Of a stretch of DNA of 64,000 nt, positions 26,327 through 34,489 are shown one piece after another. Source of the DNA: Nocardioides sp. CFH 31398. Lineage in GTDB: Bacteria; Actinomycetota; Actinomycetes; Propionibacteriales; Nocardioidaceae. Under the pieces are notes generated by a model. It did no database searches. It had not been told where the DNA came from and was given only the letters and a program-made list of their open reading frames with translations. The stretch is from the NCBI RefSeq assembly GCF_022436705.1, contig NZ_JAKUHT010000005.1, forward strand, positions 248,001 to 312,000, read 5' to 3'. Positions within the stretch are counted from its first letter, which is position 1; each line of letters begins with the position of its first letter. The position numbers and the translations under genes are program-made.

Positions 26327-27103
26327 ATGCGGAACACTGCTGAGCAGACGTCATCAGCTCCCGGCGTCATCGACAGAGCAGCCCAGCTGCTCGCCCTGGT
26401 GGTGCGTGCCGAGCGCGGCCCGACGTTCACCCAGCTGGTCGCCGAGACCGGCATGACGAAGGCGACGGTCTCGCGCACGATGGCCGCCCTGGAGCGCAAC
26501 GACCTCGTCGAGCGCACCGAGGAGGGCACCTTCCGCGGCGGCGCGCTGTTCGTCGAGTACGCCGCCCGCTTCGACCGCACCGAGGCGCTCATCGCGCAGG
26601 CGCGCCCGCTGATGCAGACGCTGATGCAGCGCACGGGCGAGACCGTGCACCTCGCGGTCGCGCTGGGCGACACCGTGACCATCGTCGAGCAGGTCGACGG
26701 CCCCCACATCGTCGGGGCGGTGAGCTGGGTCGGGTACGACGTCCCGCCCCACTGCTCGGCGCTCGGCAAGGTCCTCATCGCCTGGGGCGTCGTCCGCTTC
26801 CCGTTCGGTCGCCTGTCCATGCCGACCTCCCAGACCATCTCGACCCACGCGGAGCTGCGCGAGCACCTCGAGGCCTGCCGCGACCGCGGCTGGGCGACCA
26901 CCCTCAGCGAGCTGGAGGAGGACCTCGACGGCATCGCCGTGCCCGTGCGCGGGACCGGCGACCGTGTCGTGGCCGCCCTCGGCGTCTCGGGGCCGACGTA
27001 CCGCTTCGGGGACCGGCTCGAGGAGGTCGCCGACCTGCTCGGCTCGGCCGCCGACGACCTGCATCGGGCGCTGGTGCGTCAGTCGCGACGCACGATCCGC
27101 TGA
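26327..27103 (+). CDS. IclR-family transcriptional regulator
   Basis: A 258-residue regulator with an N-terminal winged helix (GVIDRAAQLLALVVRAERGPTFTQLVAETGMTKATVSRTMAALERNDLVER, about residues 14-64) and the C-terminal IclR effector domain (GETVHLAVALGDTVTIVEQVDGPHIV; CSALGKVLIAW; RGWATTLSELEEDLDGIAVPV). I chose the ATG at 26327 because it gives the normal family length; the frame stays open to 26219 but the extra residues are Cys-rich and unlike IclR. Divergent orientation makes it the likely regulator of the betaine operon. Confidence 0.9.
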   Translation: MRNTAEQTSSAPGVIDRAAQLLALVVRAERGPTFTQLVAETGMTKATVSRTMAALERNDLVERTEEGTFRGGALFVEYAARFDRTEALIAQARPLMQTLMQRTGETVHLAVALGDTVTIVEQVDGPHIVGAVSWVGYDVPPHCSALGKVLIAWGVVRFPFGRLSMPTSQTISTHAELREHLEACRDRGWATTLSELEEDLDGIAVPVRGTGDRVVAALGVSGPTYRFGDRLEEVADLLGSAADDLHRALVRQSRRTIR

Positions 27104-27113
27104 GCCTCAGCGG
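27097..27113. terminator. short hairpin shared by two convergent gene ends
   Basis: CCGCTGA-GCC-TCAGCGG, a perfect 7-bp stem that contains the stop codons of both the IclR gene (27103, +) and the small convergent gene (27107, -). Modest strength, possible bidirectional terminator. Confidence 0.4.
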
Positions 27114-27400
27114 GTAGGGCGCTGCCCGGGCCCCCGGTCGCGGACCATCCGCCGGACGAGCTGGTACTCCCGCTGGGCGCGCCCCGCGTGCTCCCAGGCC
27201 TCGTCGTACCGCCCGTGGCGAGCCGCGGTGTCCGAGAGGAAGGCCGCGTCGTCGGCGGCGATGGCGTGCTTGCCGAGGTCGGCGTACGCCAGCTCGCCCC
27301 ACACCTGCGTCGACAGCCGCAGCGCCCGGTCGGCACGGCTCCGCGCCAGCGCGGACGCGATCCTGCTCGAGAAGGCCCGCAACCCCCGTGGCGTGCTCAC
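27107..27400 (-). CDS. Small uncharacterised protein
   Basis: A 97-residue, basic, mostly helical protein. Residues LRAFSSRIASALARSRADRALRLSTQVWGELAYADLGKHAIAADDAAFLSDTAARHGRYDEAWEHAGRAQREYQLVRRMVRD suggest two or three amphipathic helices, TPR-like in rhythm. I recognise no family. The GTG at 27400 is a guess; the frame extends to 27529, but the extra N-terminus reads like intergenic sequence. It is convergent with the IclR gene and precedes tRNA-Lys on the other strand. Confidence 0.5.
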   Translation of the reverse strand: MSTPRGLRAFSSRIASALARSRADRALRLSTQVWGELAYADLGKHAIAADDAAFLSDTAARHGRYDEAWEHAGRAQREYQLVRRMVRDRGPGQRPTR

Positions 27401-27531
27401 CCGTCGTTTGTACCCCGCAGGTGTCGATCGTGCAGGTGGATGGCCGATTCGGGTCGTTGCGGAGGTAATGGACGTTGCGGTCACGCCCCTCTCGCCGACC
27501 TCGGTCGCCCGTCTAGGCTCGGCGGGCACCC

Positions 27532-27604
27532 GGGCCTCTAGCTCAACCGGCAGAGCAGCGGACTTTTAATCCGCGGGTTGTGGGTTCGATCCCCACGGGG
27601 CCCA
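27532..27604 (+). tRNA. tRNA-Lys (anticodon TTT)
   Basis: A 73-nt cloverleaf without encoded CCA. The acceptor stem GGGCCTC pairs with GGGGCCC (one G-U), the anticodon arm GCGGA-CTTTTAA-TCCGC gives TTT, and the T-arm is GTGGG-TTCGATC-CCCAC. All arms fold. Confidence 0.95.
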
Positions 27605-27636
27605 CGCGCGACCGGGGTCGGGGCCCGACCCGGCGC

Positions 27637-28977
27637 CTACGGACGCAGGACCCCGTCGAGGGCGGCGACGAGGGCGGCGTGACGGGCACGGACGTCGGCG
27701 TAGGCGGTGACCCACGCGGGGTCCGGGTGGGCGGCCTCGCCGAGGTGGACCATCGCGTCGACGGCGTCCGGCCAGGTCGGGTGGAGACCGACACCGACCG
27801 CGGCCGAGACCGCGGCGCCGAGGCCGGCGGCCGAGGGCGCGGTGGGCGCCCGGACGGGAGCCTGGAGGCAGGCCGCGACCATGGCGAGGACGAGAGGCGA
27901 GCGTCCCCCTCCTCCGGAGACGACGACGGTGGTGACGTCGAGACCGACCTCGTCGGCCATGGCGCGGGCGTGGCCGGTCACGGTCAGCACGAGGCCCTCC
28001 AGGACGGCCCGGTACAGGTGGGCGGGGCCGTGGCGGCCGTCGAACCCGACGAAGGCCCCACGCCGCCAGGGTGCGTCGGGCGGGGCGAGCCAGTCCGGGA
28101 CGCACAGCAGCCCGTCCGCACCGACGTCCAGCGCCGCCGCGGCCTCGCCGAGGGCGACCTCGTCGCCCGCGCGCCCGTCGACGGCGAGGTGGTGGCCGAC
28201 GAGGTCGCGGACCCAGGAGACGGTCCACATGCCGCGGCGCACCCCGGTGCTCTCGAGCAGCACCGCGCCCGGCACCGCCGCCGGGTTGGCCCAGTACGAC
28301 GTCCCGGACGCCTCGGCCCCGGGGGGCCCCACCGCCATCGACGCGACGAACGTGCCGAGCGAGACCAGCAGCGGTCCGGGCTGCAGCAGGCCGCAGCCGA
28401 GCGCCTCGACCGCCTTGTCGTTCGCGGTCGCGACCACGGGCACCCCCGCGGGCAGCCCGGTGGCCGCGGCGGCGGCCACCGTGACCTCCCCGAGCACCTC
28501 CCCCGGCTCGACGACGTCCTCGGGCGGCTCCTGCCACAGCGCGTAGGCCGCCGTGGAGTCGCGGACGACGCCGGTCAGCCGGGCCGTCAGGTACGCCGAC
28601 GACGCGACGACGTGGACCGTCCCCGGGGGCGGGTCGTCGGCGCCGCGGACGTCCATCCAGGAGCGAACCGGGGCCGCGAGCGAGCCGTCGGCACGCAGCA
28701 GGGCGGTGCAGAAGCGGATGCCGCACAGGCCCACCGCCCGCACGTCGGCCACCCTCGGGCCCAGCGCCGCCACCGCCTCGGTGGAGGCCGCCGCGAGTGA
28801 GTCCCACAGGTCGTCCCCGGGGTGCTCGACCTGCCCCGGGGCGGGCGCCACGGTCGGCGCCAGCGGCCGCTGCGCCGAGGCCACGACTCCCCCGGCGAGG
28901 TCGTGGACGACGACCTTCGCGCTCTGCGAGCCGAGGTCGATGCCGACGACCAGGGCGCCGTCCGCACGGGCCACCAC
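27637..28977 (-). CDS. FGGY-family carbohydrate kinase
   Basis: A 446-residue kinase of the FGGY family (xylulokinase/glycerol kinase type). The N-terminal phosphate-binding motif is VVGIDLGSQSAKVVVHDL, and the catalytic Asp is in ATANDKAVEALGCG. The second-domain motif ESTGVRRGMWTVSWV and the ATP-site Gly-rich segment VVVSGGGGRSPLVLAMVAA follow. It is shorter than typical pentulose kinases (about 490). GTG at 28977, 8 bases after the FAD oxidase stop; ribosome site weak. Its neighbours oxidise alcohols, so the substrate is probably a ketose made from a polyol. The exact sugar is unknown. Confidence 0.85.
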   Translation of the reverse strand: MVARADGALVVGIDLGSQSAKVVVHDLAGGVVASAQRPLAPTVAPAPGQVEHPGDDLWDSLAAASTEAVAALGPRVADVRAVGLCGIRFCTALLRADGSLAAPVRSWMDVRGADDPPPGTVHVVASSAYLTARLTGVVRDSTAAYALWQEPPEDVVEPGEVLGEVTVAAAAATGLPAGVPVVATANDKAVEALGCGLLQPGPLLVSLGTFVASMAVGPPGAEASGTSYWANPAAVPGAVLLESTGVRRGMWTVSWVRDLVGHHLAVDGRAGDEVALGEAAAALDVGADGLLCVPDWLAPPDAPWRRGAFVGFDGRHGPAHLYRAVLEGLVLTVTGHARAMADEVGLDVTTVVVSGGGGRSPLVLAMVAACLQAPVRAPTAPSAAGLGAAVSAAVGVGLHPTWPDAVDAMVHLGEAAHPDPAWVTAYADVRARHAALVAALDGVLRP

Positions 28978-28985
28978 CGGGGCGC

Positions 28986-30476
28986 CTAGAGGTCGTCGCC
29001 GAGCGGGAAGATCGTGCCCGCGTTCATCGTGCCGTTCGGGTCGAACGTCCGCTTCAGCCCGGCCAGGATCGGGTAGGCGCTGCCGTGCTCCTCGCGCGTC
29101 CACTCGGTGCGGTACTTGCCGATCCCGTGGTGGTGCACCATCGACCCGCCGACGGCCAGCGCCTCCTCGACCACGATCGCGTTCAGCGGCCGGTGGTAGA
29201 GGTCGATCTCCTCCCGCGGCTCGCAGGTGATGTCGTAGTCGTAGACGAAGTAGAGGTTCGTGCCGGTCTGGTAGCTGTGCGAGGAGTGCGCGCCGAGCAT
29301 CGTGAGGTCACCGGCGCGGGGGAACTCCTCGCGGACGCGACGCATGACGTTGTCGTAGAGCGCCGGGACGGCCGACCAGCTGGCCGAGACCTCGGTCGTG
29401 TAGCCGAGGTGGGCCTCGCGCAGCATCGCGGCCTTCTCCGCCTCGATCTTGTCCGGGCCCCAGTTGAGGTGGGTGAACCACTCCTCGACGAGGCCCTGCT
29501 CGACCGGGGTGACGCGGTGCTCCTCGGCACACCGGGCGACGGCGTCGTCGATGCCGGCGGCGGTGGCCTCGACGAGCCGGCGCGGACCCTCCGCGACGAG
29601 GACGACGACGCTGGTGCGCTCGGCGTCGAAGCCGGGCAGGTGGCTGAAGTGCTGCTGCGCGTCGCCGGGCGAGTAGGCGCGGGCGACCGACGGCCGGTAG
29701 CCCCCGACGACGACCTCGCGGAGGATCTCGATGCCGGCGGCGAAGTCGTCGATCAGGTAGCCGCGGAACTCGAGGGCCTCGGGGGCGCGGAAGACCTTCA
29801 CGGTGACCTCGGTGACGACGCACAGCGCGCCCTCGTTGCCGATGACGACGTGGCGCAGGTCGGGGCCGGCGGCCCGGCGGGGGACGTTCTTGATCCGGGC
29901 GACCGTGCCGTCGGGGAACACCGCCTCGAGCCCGACGACCATGTCCTCGATGCCGCCGTACAGGGTGGACAGCTGCCCGATCGAGCGCGTCGCGACGAGT
30001 CCGCCCATCTGCGCGATGGGCTTCGACTGCGGCGAGTGGCCGGTGGTGAGGCCCTGGGCCCGCAGCTCGTCCTCGAGCCGCTGGAGGCCGACCCCGCACT
30101 GCACGGTGGCCTGCATGTCGACCGGGTCGATCGAGAGGATCGCGTCCATCGGCGAGCAGTCAAGGACGATCGAGTCCGCGACCGCGGTCTCGAGGCCGCC
30201 CTCCGTCGCCGTACCGCCGGTGCGCGGGACGACGTTCAGGCCGTGGGCGTCGGCGTAGGTCAGCACCGCCCGGACGTCGTCCGTCGAGCGGGCGCGGACG
30301 ATCGCGGCGGGGAACGGGCCGTCGAAGATGCCGTGGACGGCCGTGTACTTCTTGAACCGGTCGACGCTGGCGGCGCGGATCGCGTCGGGGTCGACCTCGA
30401 CCTGCGACTCGCCGAGGAGGTCGACGAGGTCGGCGACGATGCCGGCGGTGGCGGGGGTGGTGAGCTCTGCGGTCAT
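28986..30476 (-). CDS. FAD-linked oxidase (VAO/AGPS-like)
   Basis: A 496-residue flavoenzyme of the VAO/FAD-binding type 4 family. The FAD pyrophosphate motif is VVPRTGGTATEGGLETA (about residue 84) with PMDAILSIDPVDMQATVQCGVGLQRLEDELRAQGLTTGHSP, a pattern shared with alkyldihydroxyacetone-phosphate synthases and related dehydrogenases. The C-terminal cap includes GGSMVHHHGIGKYRTEW and ends FDPNGTMNAGTIFP. A GGAGCACCCCGG site precedes the ATG. Set between a sugar kinase and an SDR, it probably oxidises a polyol or hydroxy acid (inference). An ether-lipid role is less likely in this context. Confidence 0.83.
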   Translation of the reverse strand: MTAELTTPATAGIVADLVDLLGESQVEVDPDAIRAASVDRFKKYTAVHGIFDGPFPAAIVRARSTDDVRAVLTYADAHGLNVVPRTGGTATEGGLETAVADSIVLDCSPMDAILSIDPVDMQATVQCGVGLQRLEDELRAQGLTTGHSPQSKPIAQMGGLVATRSIGQLSTLYGGIEDMVVGLEAVFPDGTVARIKNVPRRAAGPDLRHVVIGNEGALCVVTEVTVKVFRAPEALEFRGYLIDDFAAGIEILREVVVGGYRPSVARAYSPGDAQQHFSHLPGFDAERTSVVVLVAEGPRRLVEATAAGIDDAVARCAEEHRVTPVEQGLVEEWFTHLNWGPDKIEAEKAAMLREAHLGYTTEVSASWSAVPALYDNVMRRVREEFPRAGDLTMLGAHSSHSYQTGTNLYFVYDYDITCEPREEIDLYHRPLNAIVVEEALAVGGSMVHHHGIGKYRTEWTREEHGSAYPILAGLKRTFDPNGTMNAGTIFPLGDDL

Positions 30477-30505
30477 TCCGGGGTGCTCCGGTTCACGAGT
30501 CGGGG

Positions 30506-31276
30506 TCAGCGGACGAGGTAGCCGCCGTCGACGGCCAGGACGTGGCCGTGGACGTAGTCGGAGGCGCGGCTGGCGAGGAAGACGACGGCGCCCATGAGGT
30601 CCTCCGGCTCGCCCCAGCGGCCGGCCGGGACGTGGTCGACGACGACCTGGCTCGCCGCGGGGTCGGCGCGGCGGGCGGCGGTCATGGGGGTGGCCATGTA
30701 GCCGGGGGCGATGGCGTTGACGCAGATGCCGTCGGCGGCGAGCTCGTCGGCGTACGCCTTGGTGAGGCCGGCGATGCCGTGCTTGGTGGCGGCGTACGCC
30801 GGGGACCCCCGGCCCCCGAGGACGCTGAACAGCGACGCGACGTTGATGATCTTGCCGCCGCCCTGGGCGCGCATCGTGGGCACGCACTCCTGGGAGAGCT
30901 CGAAGGCGGCGGTGAGGTTGAGCGCCACCATGGCGTCCCAGCGCGCCCGCCCGAACGACTCGACGTCGCCGATCAGGCTGATCCCGGCGGAGTTCACGAG
31001 CACGTCGAGGCGCCCGTACGTCGCGAGGCAGCGCTCCACCACCTGCCGCGGCGCGCCGGGGGCGGTGAGGTCGATCGTCAGCTCGTCGTACGACGCCCCA
31101 CGGGCCTCGACCAGCGCGCGCGTCTCGCCGCCGTCGTCCGCGACGGTGGGCACGAGGACGTCGGCGCCCGCCGCGGCGAGCGCGAGGGTGAAGGCCCGGC
31201 CCAGGCCGCCGTTGCCACCGGTCACCACCGCGACGCGCCCGGCCAGGGAGAACGCGTCGAGCGAGAACTGCTCCAC
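30506..31276 (-). CDS. Short-chain dehydrogenase/reductase (classical SDR)
   Basis: A 256-residue SDR. The cofactor motif is VVTGGNGGLGRAF (TGxxxGxG, about residues 18-30), with NSAGIS after beta-4 and the catalytic Ser...Tyr-X3-Lys in NVASLFSV...YAATK. It ends GHVLAVDGGYLVR. Acidic residues after beta-2 are not obvious, so cofactor preference is unclear. I use the GTG at 31276, which lies 8 bases after a TAGTGT -10-like box (possibly leaderless); an ATG at 31297 is the alternative. First gene of the SDR-FAD oxidase-kinase cassette, likely for polyol or sugar-alcohol oxidation. Confidence 0.88.
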   Translation of the reverse strand: MEQFSLDAFSLAGRVAVVTGGNGGLGRAFTLALAAAGADVLVPTVADDGGETRALVEARGASYDELTIDLTAPGAPRQVVERCLATYGRLDVLVNSAGISLIGDVESFGRARWDAMVALNLTAAFELSQECVPTMRAQGGGKIINVASLFSVLGGRGSPAYAATKHGIAGLTKAYADELAADGICVNAIAPGYMATPMTAARRADPAASQVVVDHVPAGRWGEPEDLMGAVVFLASRASDYVHGHVLAVDGGYLVR

Positions 31277-31343
31277 GGAACCGCACACTAGGACCATCCG
31301 CCGCGAGCGATGAGTCAGGTCCGTCCCGCGGGTCCTCCCGACC

Positions 31344-31694
31344 ATGACGTTCACCGGAGTGATGGCCAACCTGACCGTCGGCGACCTGGACCGCAGCCGT
31401 GCCTGGTACGCGGCCGTGGTCGGGCGCGAGCCCGACGAGTCACCGATGGAGGGACTGCTGGCCTGGTACCTGGGCGAGGCCTCCCACCGGGTCGGTCTCC
31501 AGGTCCACGAGGAGCCCGACCGTGCCGGGCGCGGTGGGGTCGTGCTCCACACCGAGGACCTGGCCGCCACCGTCGCCCGCCTCGACGCGGCCGGCGTCGC
31601 GCACGACGAGCCGTTCGACGCCACGCACACCCAGGTCATGGTGATGAGCGACCCGGACGGCAACCGCGTCGTCGTCACCGCCCCGTTCGCCTGA
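31344..31694 (+). CDS. VOC/glyoxalase-like protein
   Basis: A 116-residue single-domain member of the vicinal-oxygen-chelate superfamily: MANLTVGDLDRSRAWYAAVVGREPDES at the start and HTQVMVMSDPDGNRVVVTAPF at the end, with two beta-alpha-beta-beta-beta modules. Such proteins act on or bind small electrophiles and antibiotics; no substrate is implied. No ribosome site is seen ahead of the ATG. Confidence 0.82.
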   Translation: MTFTGVMANLTVGDLDRSRAWYAAVVGREPDESPMEGLLAWYLGEASHRVGLQVHEEPDRAGRGGVVLHTEDLAATVARLDAAGVAHDEPFDATHTQVMVMSDPDGNRVVVTAPFA

Positions 31695-31765
31695 GGGCGG
31701 GCCCGGGGGTCGAGGCGCTCGCAGGGACGCCGCTCCGCGCGAGTTGCCCCTCGTGAGACGGCGTG

Positions 31766-31799
31766 GTTCCATATGAGACATCAATGTCTCATATGGAAC
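31766..31799. promoter_or_regulatory. perfect 34-bp palindrome, TetR operator
   Basis: Arms GTTCCATATGAGACAT (31766-31781) and ATGTCTCATATGGAAC (31784-31799) with a two-base centre, 11 bases before the TetR start codon. It is AT-rich against the local background and perfectly symmetric over 16 bp per arm, long enough for two TetR dimers. Very likely the autoregulatory operator of the regulator-exporter pair. Confidence 0.85.
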
Positions 31800-31810
31800 G
31801 AGAGTGACCC

Positions 31811-32419
31811 ATGTCCACGCGTGAGCAGGTGCTGGACGCCGCGCTGCGCACCCTGAACGCCGACCCCACCGCCAGCCTCGCGACGATCGCCGAGGCCGCC
31901 GGGGTGGGCCGGGCGACGCTGCACCGCCACTTCCCCGGCCGCGACGACCTCGTGCGCGAGCTCGGCGACCGCTCGCTCGACCGGTGGGAGCAGACCCAGG
32001 ACGCCAGCGGGATGGCCGACGCCATCGCCGACGGCGGCGCCGAGGCGGTCACGGCCTGCCTGCACTCGATGTTCCCGCGCCTCGTCGTCGACGCCGAGGA
32101 CCACGGCTTCGCCCTGACCGACTCCTTCCTCGTCTGCGACCCCGAGCTCGCCGCACGCACCGCCGCGCTCGAGGAGCGCGAGGTCGGTCTGTGGCGCACC
32201 GCCCAGGCCGCGGGCGTCGTGCGACCCGAGCTGCCGGCGCGCTGGTACCTCCACGCGGGCTACGGCCTGCTCGTCGCCGCGCGCGACGCGCTGCGCGCCG
32301 GGGACGTCGCCCGCCGCGACGTCGCCGACCTCGTCCTGGACACGCTCCTGCACGGCATCGGCACGAGCACCCCGACCACCACGAGCACCACCACGACCCC
32401 GGAGGGAGGGGCCCGATGA
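31811..32419 (+). CDS. TetR-family transcriptional regulator
   Basis: A 202-residue regulator. The N-terminal HTH is REQVLDAALRTLNADPTASLATIAEAAGVGRATLHRHFPGRDDLVREL (about residues 4-50), a standard TetR_N domain. The C-terminal ligand domain is helical and the tail is Thr-rich. Its stop overlaps the exporter start (ATGA), and the 34-bp palindrome lies just upstream, so it should repress its own operon until bound by an exported compound. Confidence 0.93.
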   Translation: MSTREQVLDAALRTLNADPTASLATIAEAAGVGRATLHRHFPGRDDLVRELGDRSLDRWEQTQDASGMADAIADGGAEAVTACLHSMFPRLVVDAEDHGFALTDSFLVCDPELAARTAALEEREVGLWRTAQAAGVVRPELPARWYLHAGYGLLVAARDALRAGDVARRDVADLVLDTLLHGIGTSTPTTTSTTTTPEGGAR

Positions 32420-33963
32420 CCACCCTCACGCCCGACACCCACCCGCACGACACCCCGGCCCACCCCCGACGCTGGGCCGGGCTCGCCGTCCTGTCCGCCA
32501 GCCTGCTGCTGGTCGTCATGGACGTGACGATCCTCAACGTCGCGCTGCCCGCCATCACCGCGGACCTGCGGCCCGACTCGGTGCAGCTGCTGTGGATGGT
32601 CGACGCCTACCCGCTGGTGCTGGCCGGCCTGCTCGTCACGGTGAGCGCGCTCGGGGACCGGTGGGGCCGCAAGCGGATGCTCCTCGCGGGCTTCTCCGTC
32701 TTCGGTCTCGCGAGCACCCTCGTGCTGCTCGCCGACTCGCCGGAGGCCGTCATCGCCGTCCGAGCGCTGCTCGGCGTCGGCGGGGCGATGATCATGCCGT
32801 CGACCCTGTCGATGATCCGCACCCTGTTCGCCGACCCCCGCGAGCGCGCCACCGCGCTCGGCGTCTGGGGCGCCATGGCCGCCGTCGGAGGTGCGCTCGG
32901 CCCGATCGTGGGCGGCGCGCTGCTGGAGTTCTTCGACTGGCACGCCGCGTTCCTCGTCAACGTGCCGGTCATGGCCGTGGCGCTCGTCGCGGGCGTCGTC
33001 CTGCTGCCCGAGGGCCGTTCGGCCCGCCCGCCGCGCATCGACGCGCTCGCCGCCGTGCTGTCGGTCGTCGGCATGGTGAGCCTCGTCCACGCCGTCAAGA
33101 ACGGCGGCAAGGACGGCCTCGAGCCGGACGTCGCGCTGACCGGCGTGGTCGCCGTCGTGGCGCTCGTGTGGTTCGTGCGGCGCTGCCTCGCGGCGAGCGA
33201 CCCGATGCTCGAGGTCCGGCTGTTCCGCGGCCGCGCCTTCACCGCGGGCGTCCTGGCCGCGCTGGCGTCGGCGATCGCCATGGCGGCGATGCTGCTGCTC
33301 GGCGCCCAGTGGCTGCAGCTGGTCGAGGGCTTCTCGCCCCTGCAGACCGGCCTCGCGCTGCTGCCGATGGCCGTCGGCGGCGTGCTGGGGTCGCCGTACG
33401 CGCCGACGCTGGCGGAGCGGGTGGGCGCCCGGACGGTCCTCGCCGGCGGCCTCCTCGTCGGGGGCACCGGCTTCTCGCTGCTCTTCGTGGCCCCGGCCCC
33501 GCTCACCTACCCGTGGCTGGCCGCCGGCCTGACCCTCGTGGGCATCGGCATGGCGTCCCTCGCGGTCGCCTCCGCGGTGATCATGGCGGGGGCGCCGAGC
33601 CACCAGGCCGGCAGCGCCGCGGCGGTCGAGGAGACGTCGTACGAGGTCGGCAGCGTGCTCGGCGTCGCCGTCCTCGGCAGCCTGGCCGCCGCCGTCTACC
33701 GCTCGGGGGTGCCCGCCGACGAGCTCGCCGCCCGCGGCGTGGACGCCGACTCCGCGGCCGCCGCCCGGGAGTCGCTAGGCGGGGCGCTGGAGGTGGCCTC
33801 CACCACGCCCGCCGGCGGCTGGCTGGCCGAGGCGGCCACGTCGTCCTTCACCGCGTCGCTCGCCGACTTCGGCCTCGTCGGGGGCGCGCTGATGATCGTG
33901 ACCGGCGTCGTCGTGTGGTGGCTGACGCCGGCCGACCTCGACCTCGCCCACGCGAGTCACTGA
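32416..33963 (+). CDS. MFS drug exporter, DHA2-like
   Basis: A 515-residue, 14-helix-type exporter. It starts with a His/Pro-rich soluble leader and then RWAGLAVLSASLLLVVMDVTILNVALPAITADL, the DHA2 motif D1 (MDxTILNVALPxI). LVTVSALGDRWGRKRMLLAG is motif A, and motif C-like GALGPIVGGALLE is present. GGAGGGAGGGG precedes the ATG. Coupled to the TetR gene. A longer frame from 31984 is an out-of-register shadow of tetR. Confidence 0.93.
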   Translation: MTTLTPDTHPHDTPAHPRRWAGLAVLSASLLLVVMDVTILNVALPAITADLRPDSVQLLWMVDAYPLVLAGLLVTVSALGDRWGRKRMLLAGFSVFGLASTLVLLADSPEAVIAVRALLGVGGAMIMPSTLSMIRTLFADPRERATALGVWGAMAAVGGALGPIVGGALLEFFDWHAAFLVNVPVMAVALVAGVVLLPEGRSARPPRIDALAAVLSVVGMVSLVHAVKNGGKDGLEPDVALTGVVAVVALVWFVRRCLAASDPMLEVRLFRGRAFTAGVLAALASAIAMAAMLLLGAQWLQLVEGFSPLQTGLALLPMAVGGVLGSPYAPTLAERVGARTVLAGGLLVGGTGFSLLFVAPAPLTYPWLAAGLTLVGIGMASLAVASAVIMAGAPSHQAGSAAAVEETSYEVGSVLGVAVLGSLAAAVYRSGVPADELAARGVDADSAAAARESLGGALEVASTTPAGGWLAEAATSSFTASLADFGLVGGALMIVTGVVVWWLTPADLDLAHASH

Positions 33964-34088
33964 CCACTCAGCGGGCGGGCCTTTACCCGCGAAACGCCCC
34001 CGCAGAGGGCCGATCACCGCGCCGCATGGCTAGGGTGCGGGGGAACCCCCGGTTGCTCCGCGCGACCACCACCGACGAGAGTGAGCAC

Positions 34089-34364
34089 ATGAACAAGAAG
34101 GAACTGAGCGACGCCATCGCGTCCAGCACCGACCTGAACGGCTCGCAGGCCACCGCCGCGCTGGACGCCGCCGTCGAGACCATCAGCGCCGCCCTGAAGA
34201 AGGGTGACAAGGTCACGATCGCCGGCTTCGGCACCTTCGAGACGCGTCAGCGCTCCGCCCGCACGGGTCGCAACCCGCAGACCGGCGAGACGATGCAGAT
34301 CGCGGCGAGCACCACCCCGGCCTTCAAGCCGGCCGCGGGCCTGAAGCGCGCCGTCGACAGCTGA
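34089..34364 (+). CDS. hup: DNA-binding protein HU
   Basis: A 91-residue nucleoid protein: MNKKELSDAIASSTDLNGSQATAALDAAVETISAAL, the HU signature GFGTFETRQRSARTGRNPQTGE and the C-terminal FKPAAGLKRAVD. It lacks the long Lys/Ala/Pro tail of mycobacterial and streptomycete HupB/HupS, so it is the short form. An in-frame extension back to 32592 overlaps the exporter gene and is spurious. A hairpin terminator follows. Confidence 0.96.
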   Translation: MNKKELSDAIASSTDLNGSQATAALDAAVETISAALKKGDKVTIAGFGTFETRQRSARTGRNPQTGETMQIAASTTPAFKPAAGLKRAVDS

Positions 34365-34409
34365 GCCGACGGCCGGGCCAGGGGTCCGGCCGGACCGCAG
34401 CACTCCGAG

Positions 34410-34442
34410 GATCCGTCCCGCCGAAACGGCGGGGCGGATCTT
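34410..34442 (+). terminator. hairpin terminator after hup
   Basis: A 14-bp stem GATCCGTCCCGCCG / CGGCGGGGCGGATC with one wobble pair, loop AAA, followed by TT. Confidence 0.8.
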
Positions 34443-34476
34443 CGTCGTTCGGGCCTCCCCGGTGGCGTCGTCGCTC

Positions 34477-34489
34477 TACCGTGGCCTCA
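34477..34489 (+). promoter_or_regulatory. leaderless-type -10 box before the PH-like membrane protein
   Basis: TACCGT at 34477-34482 is followed by six bases and the ATG at 34489; no ribosome site is present. This spacing places transcription start at or next to the start codon. Confidence 0.4.

Noticed and set aside
32592..34364. Fusion of an exporter-like frame to HU
   Set aside because: The upstream part is out of frame with the real exporter and of shadow composition; HU has its own ATG at 34089.
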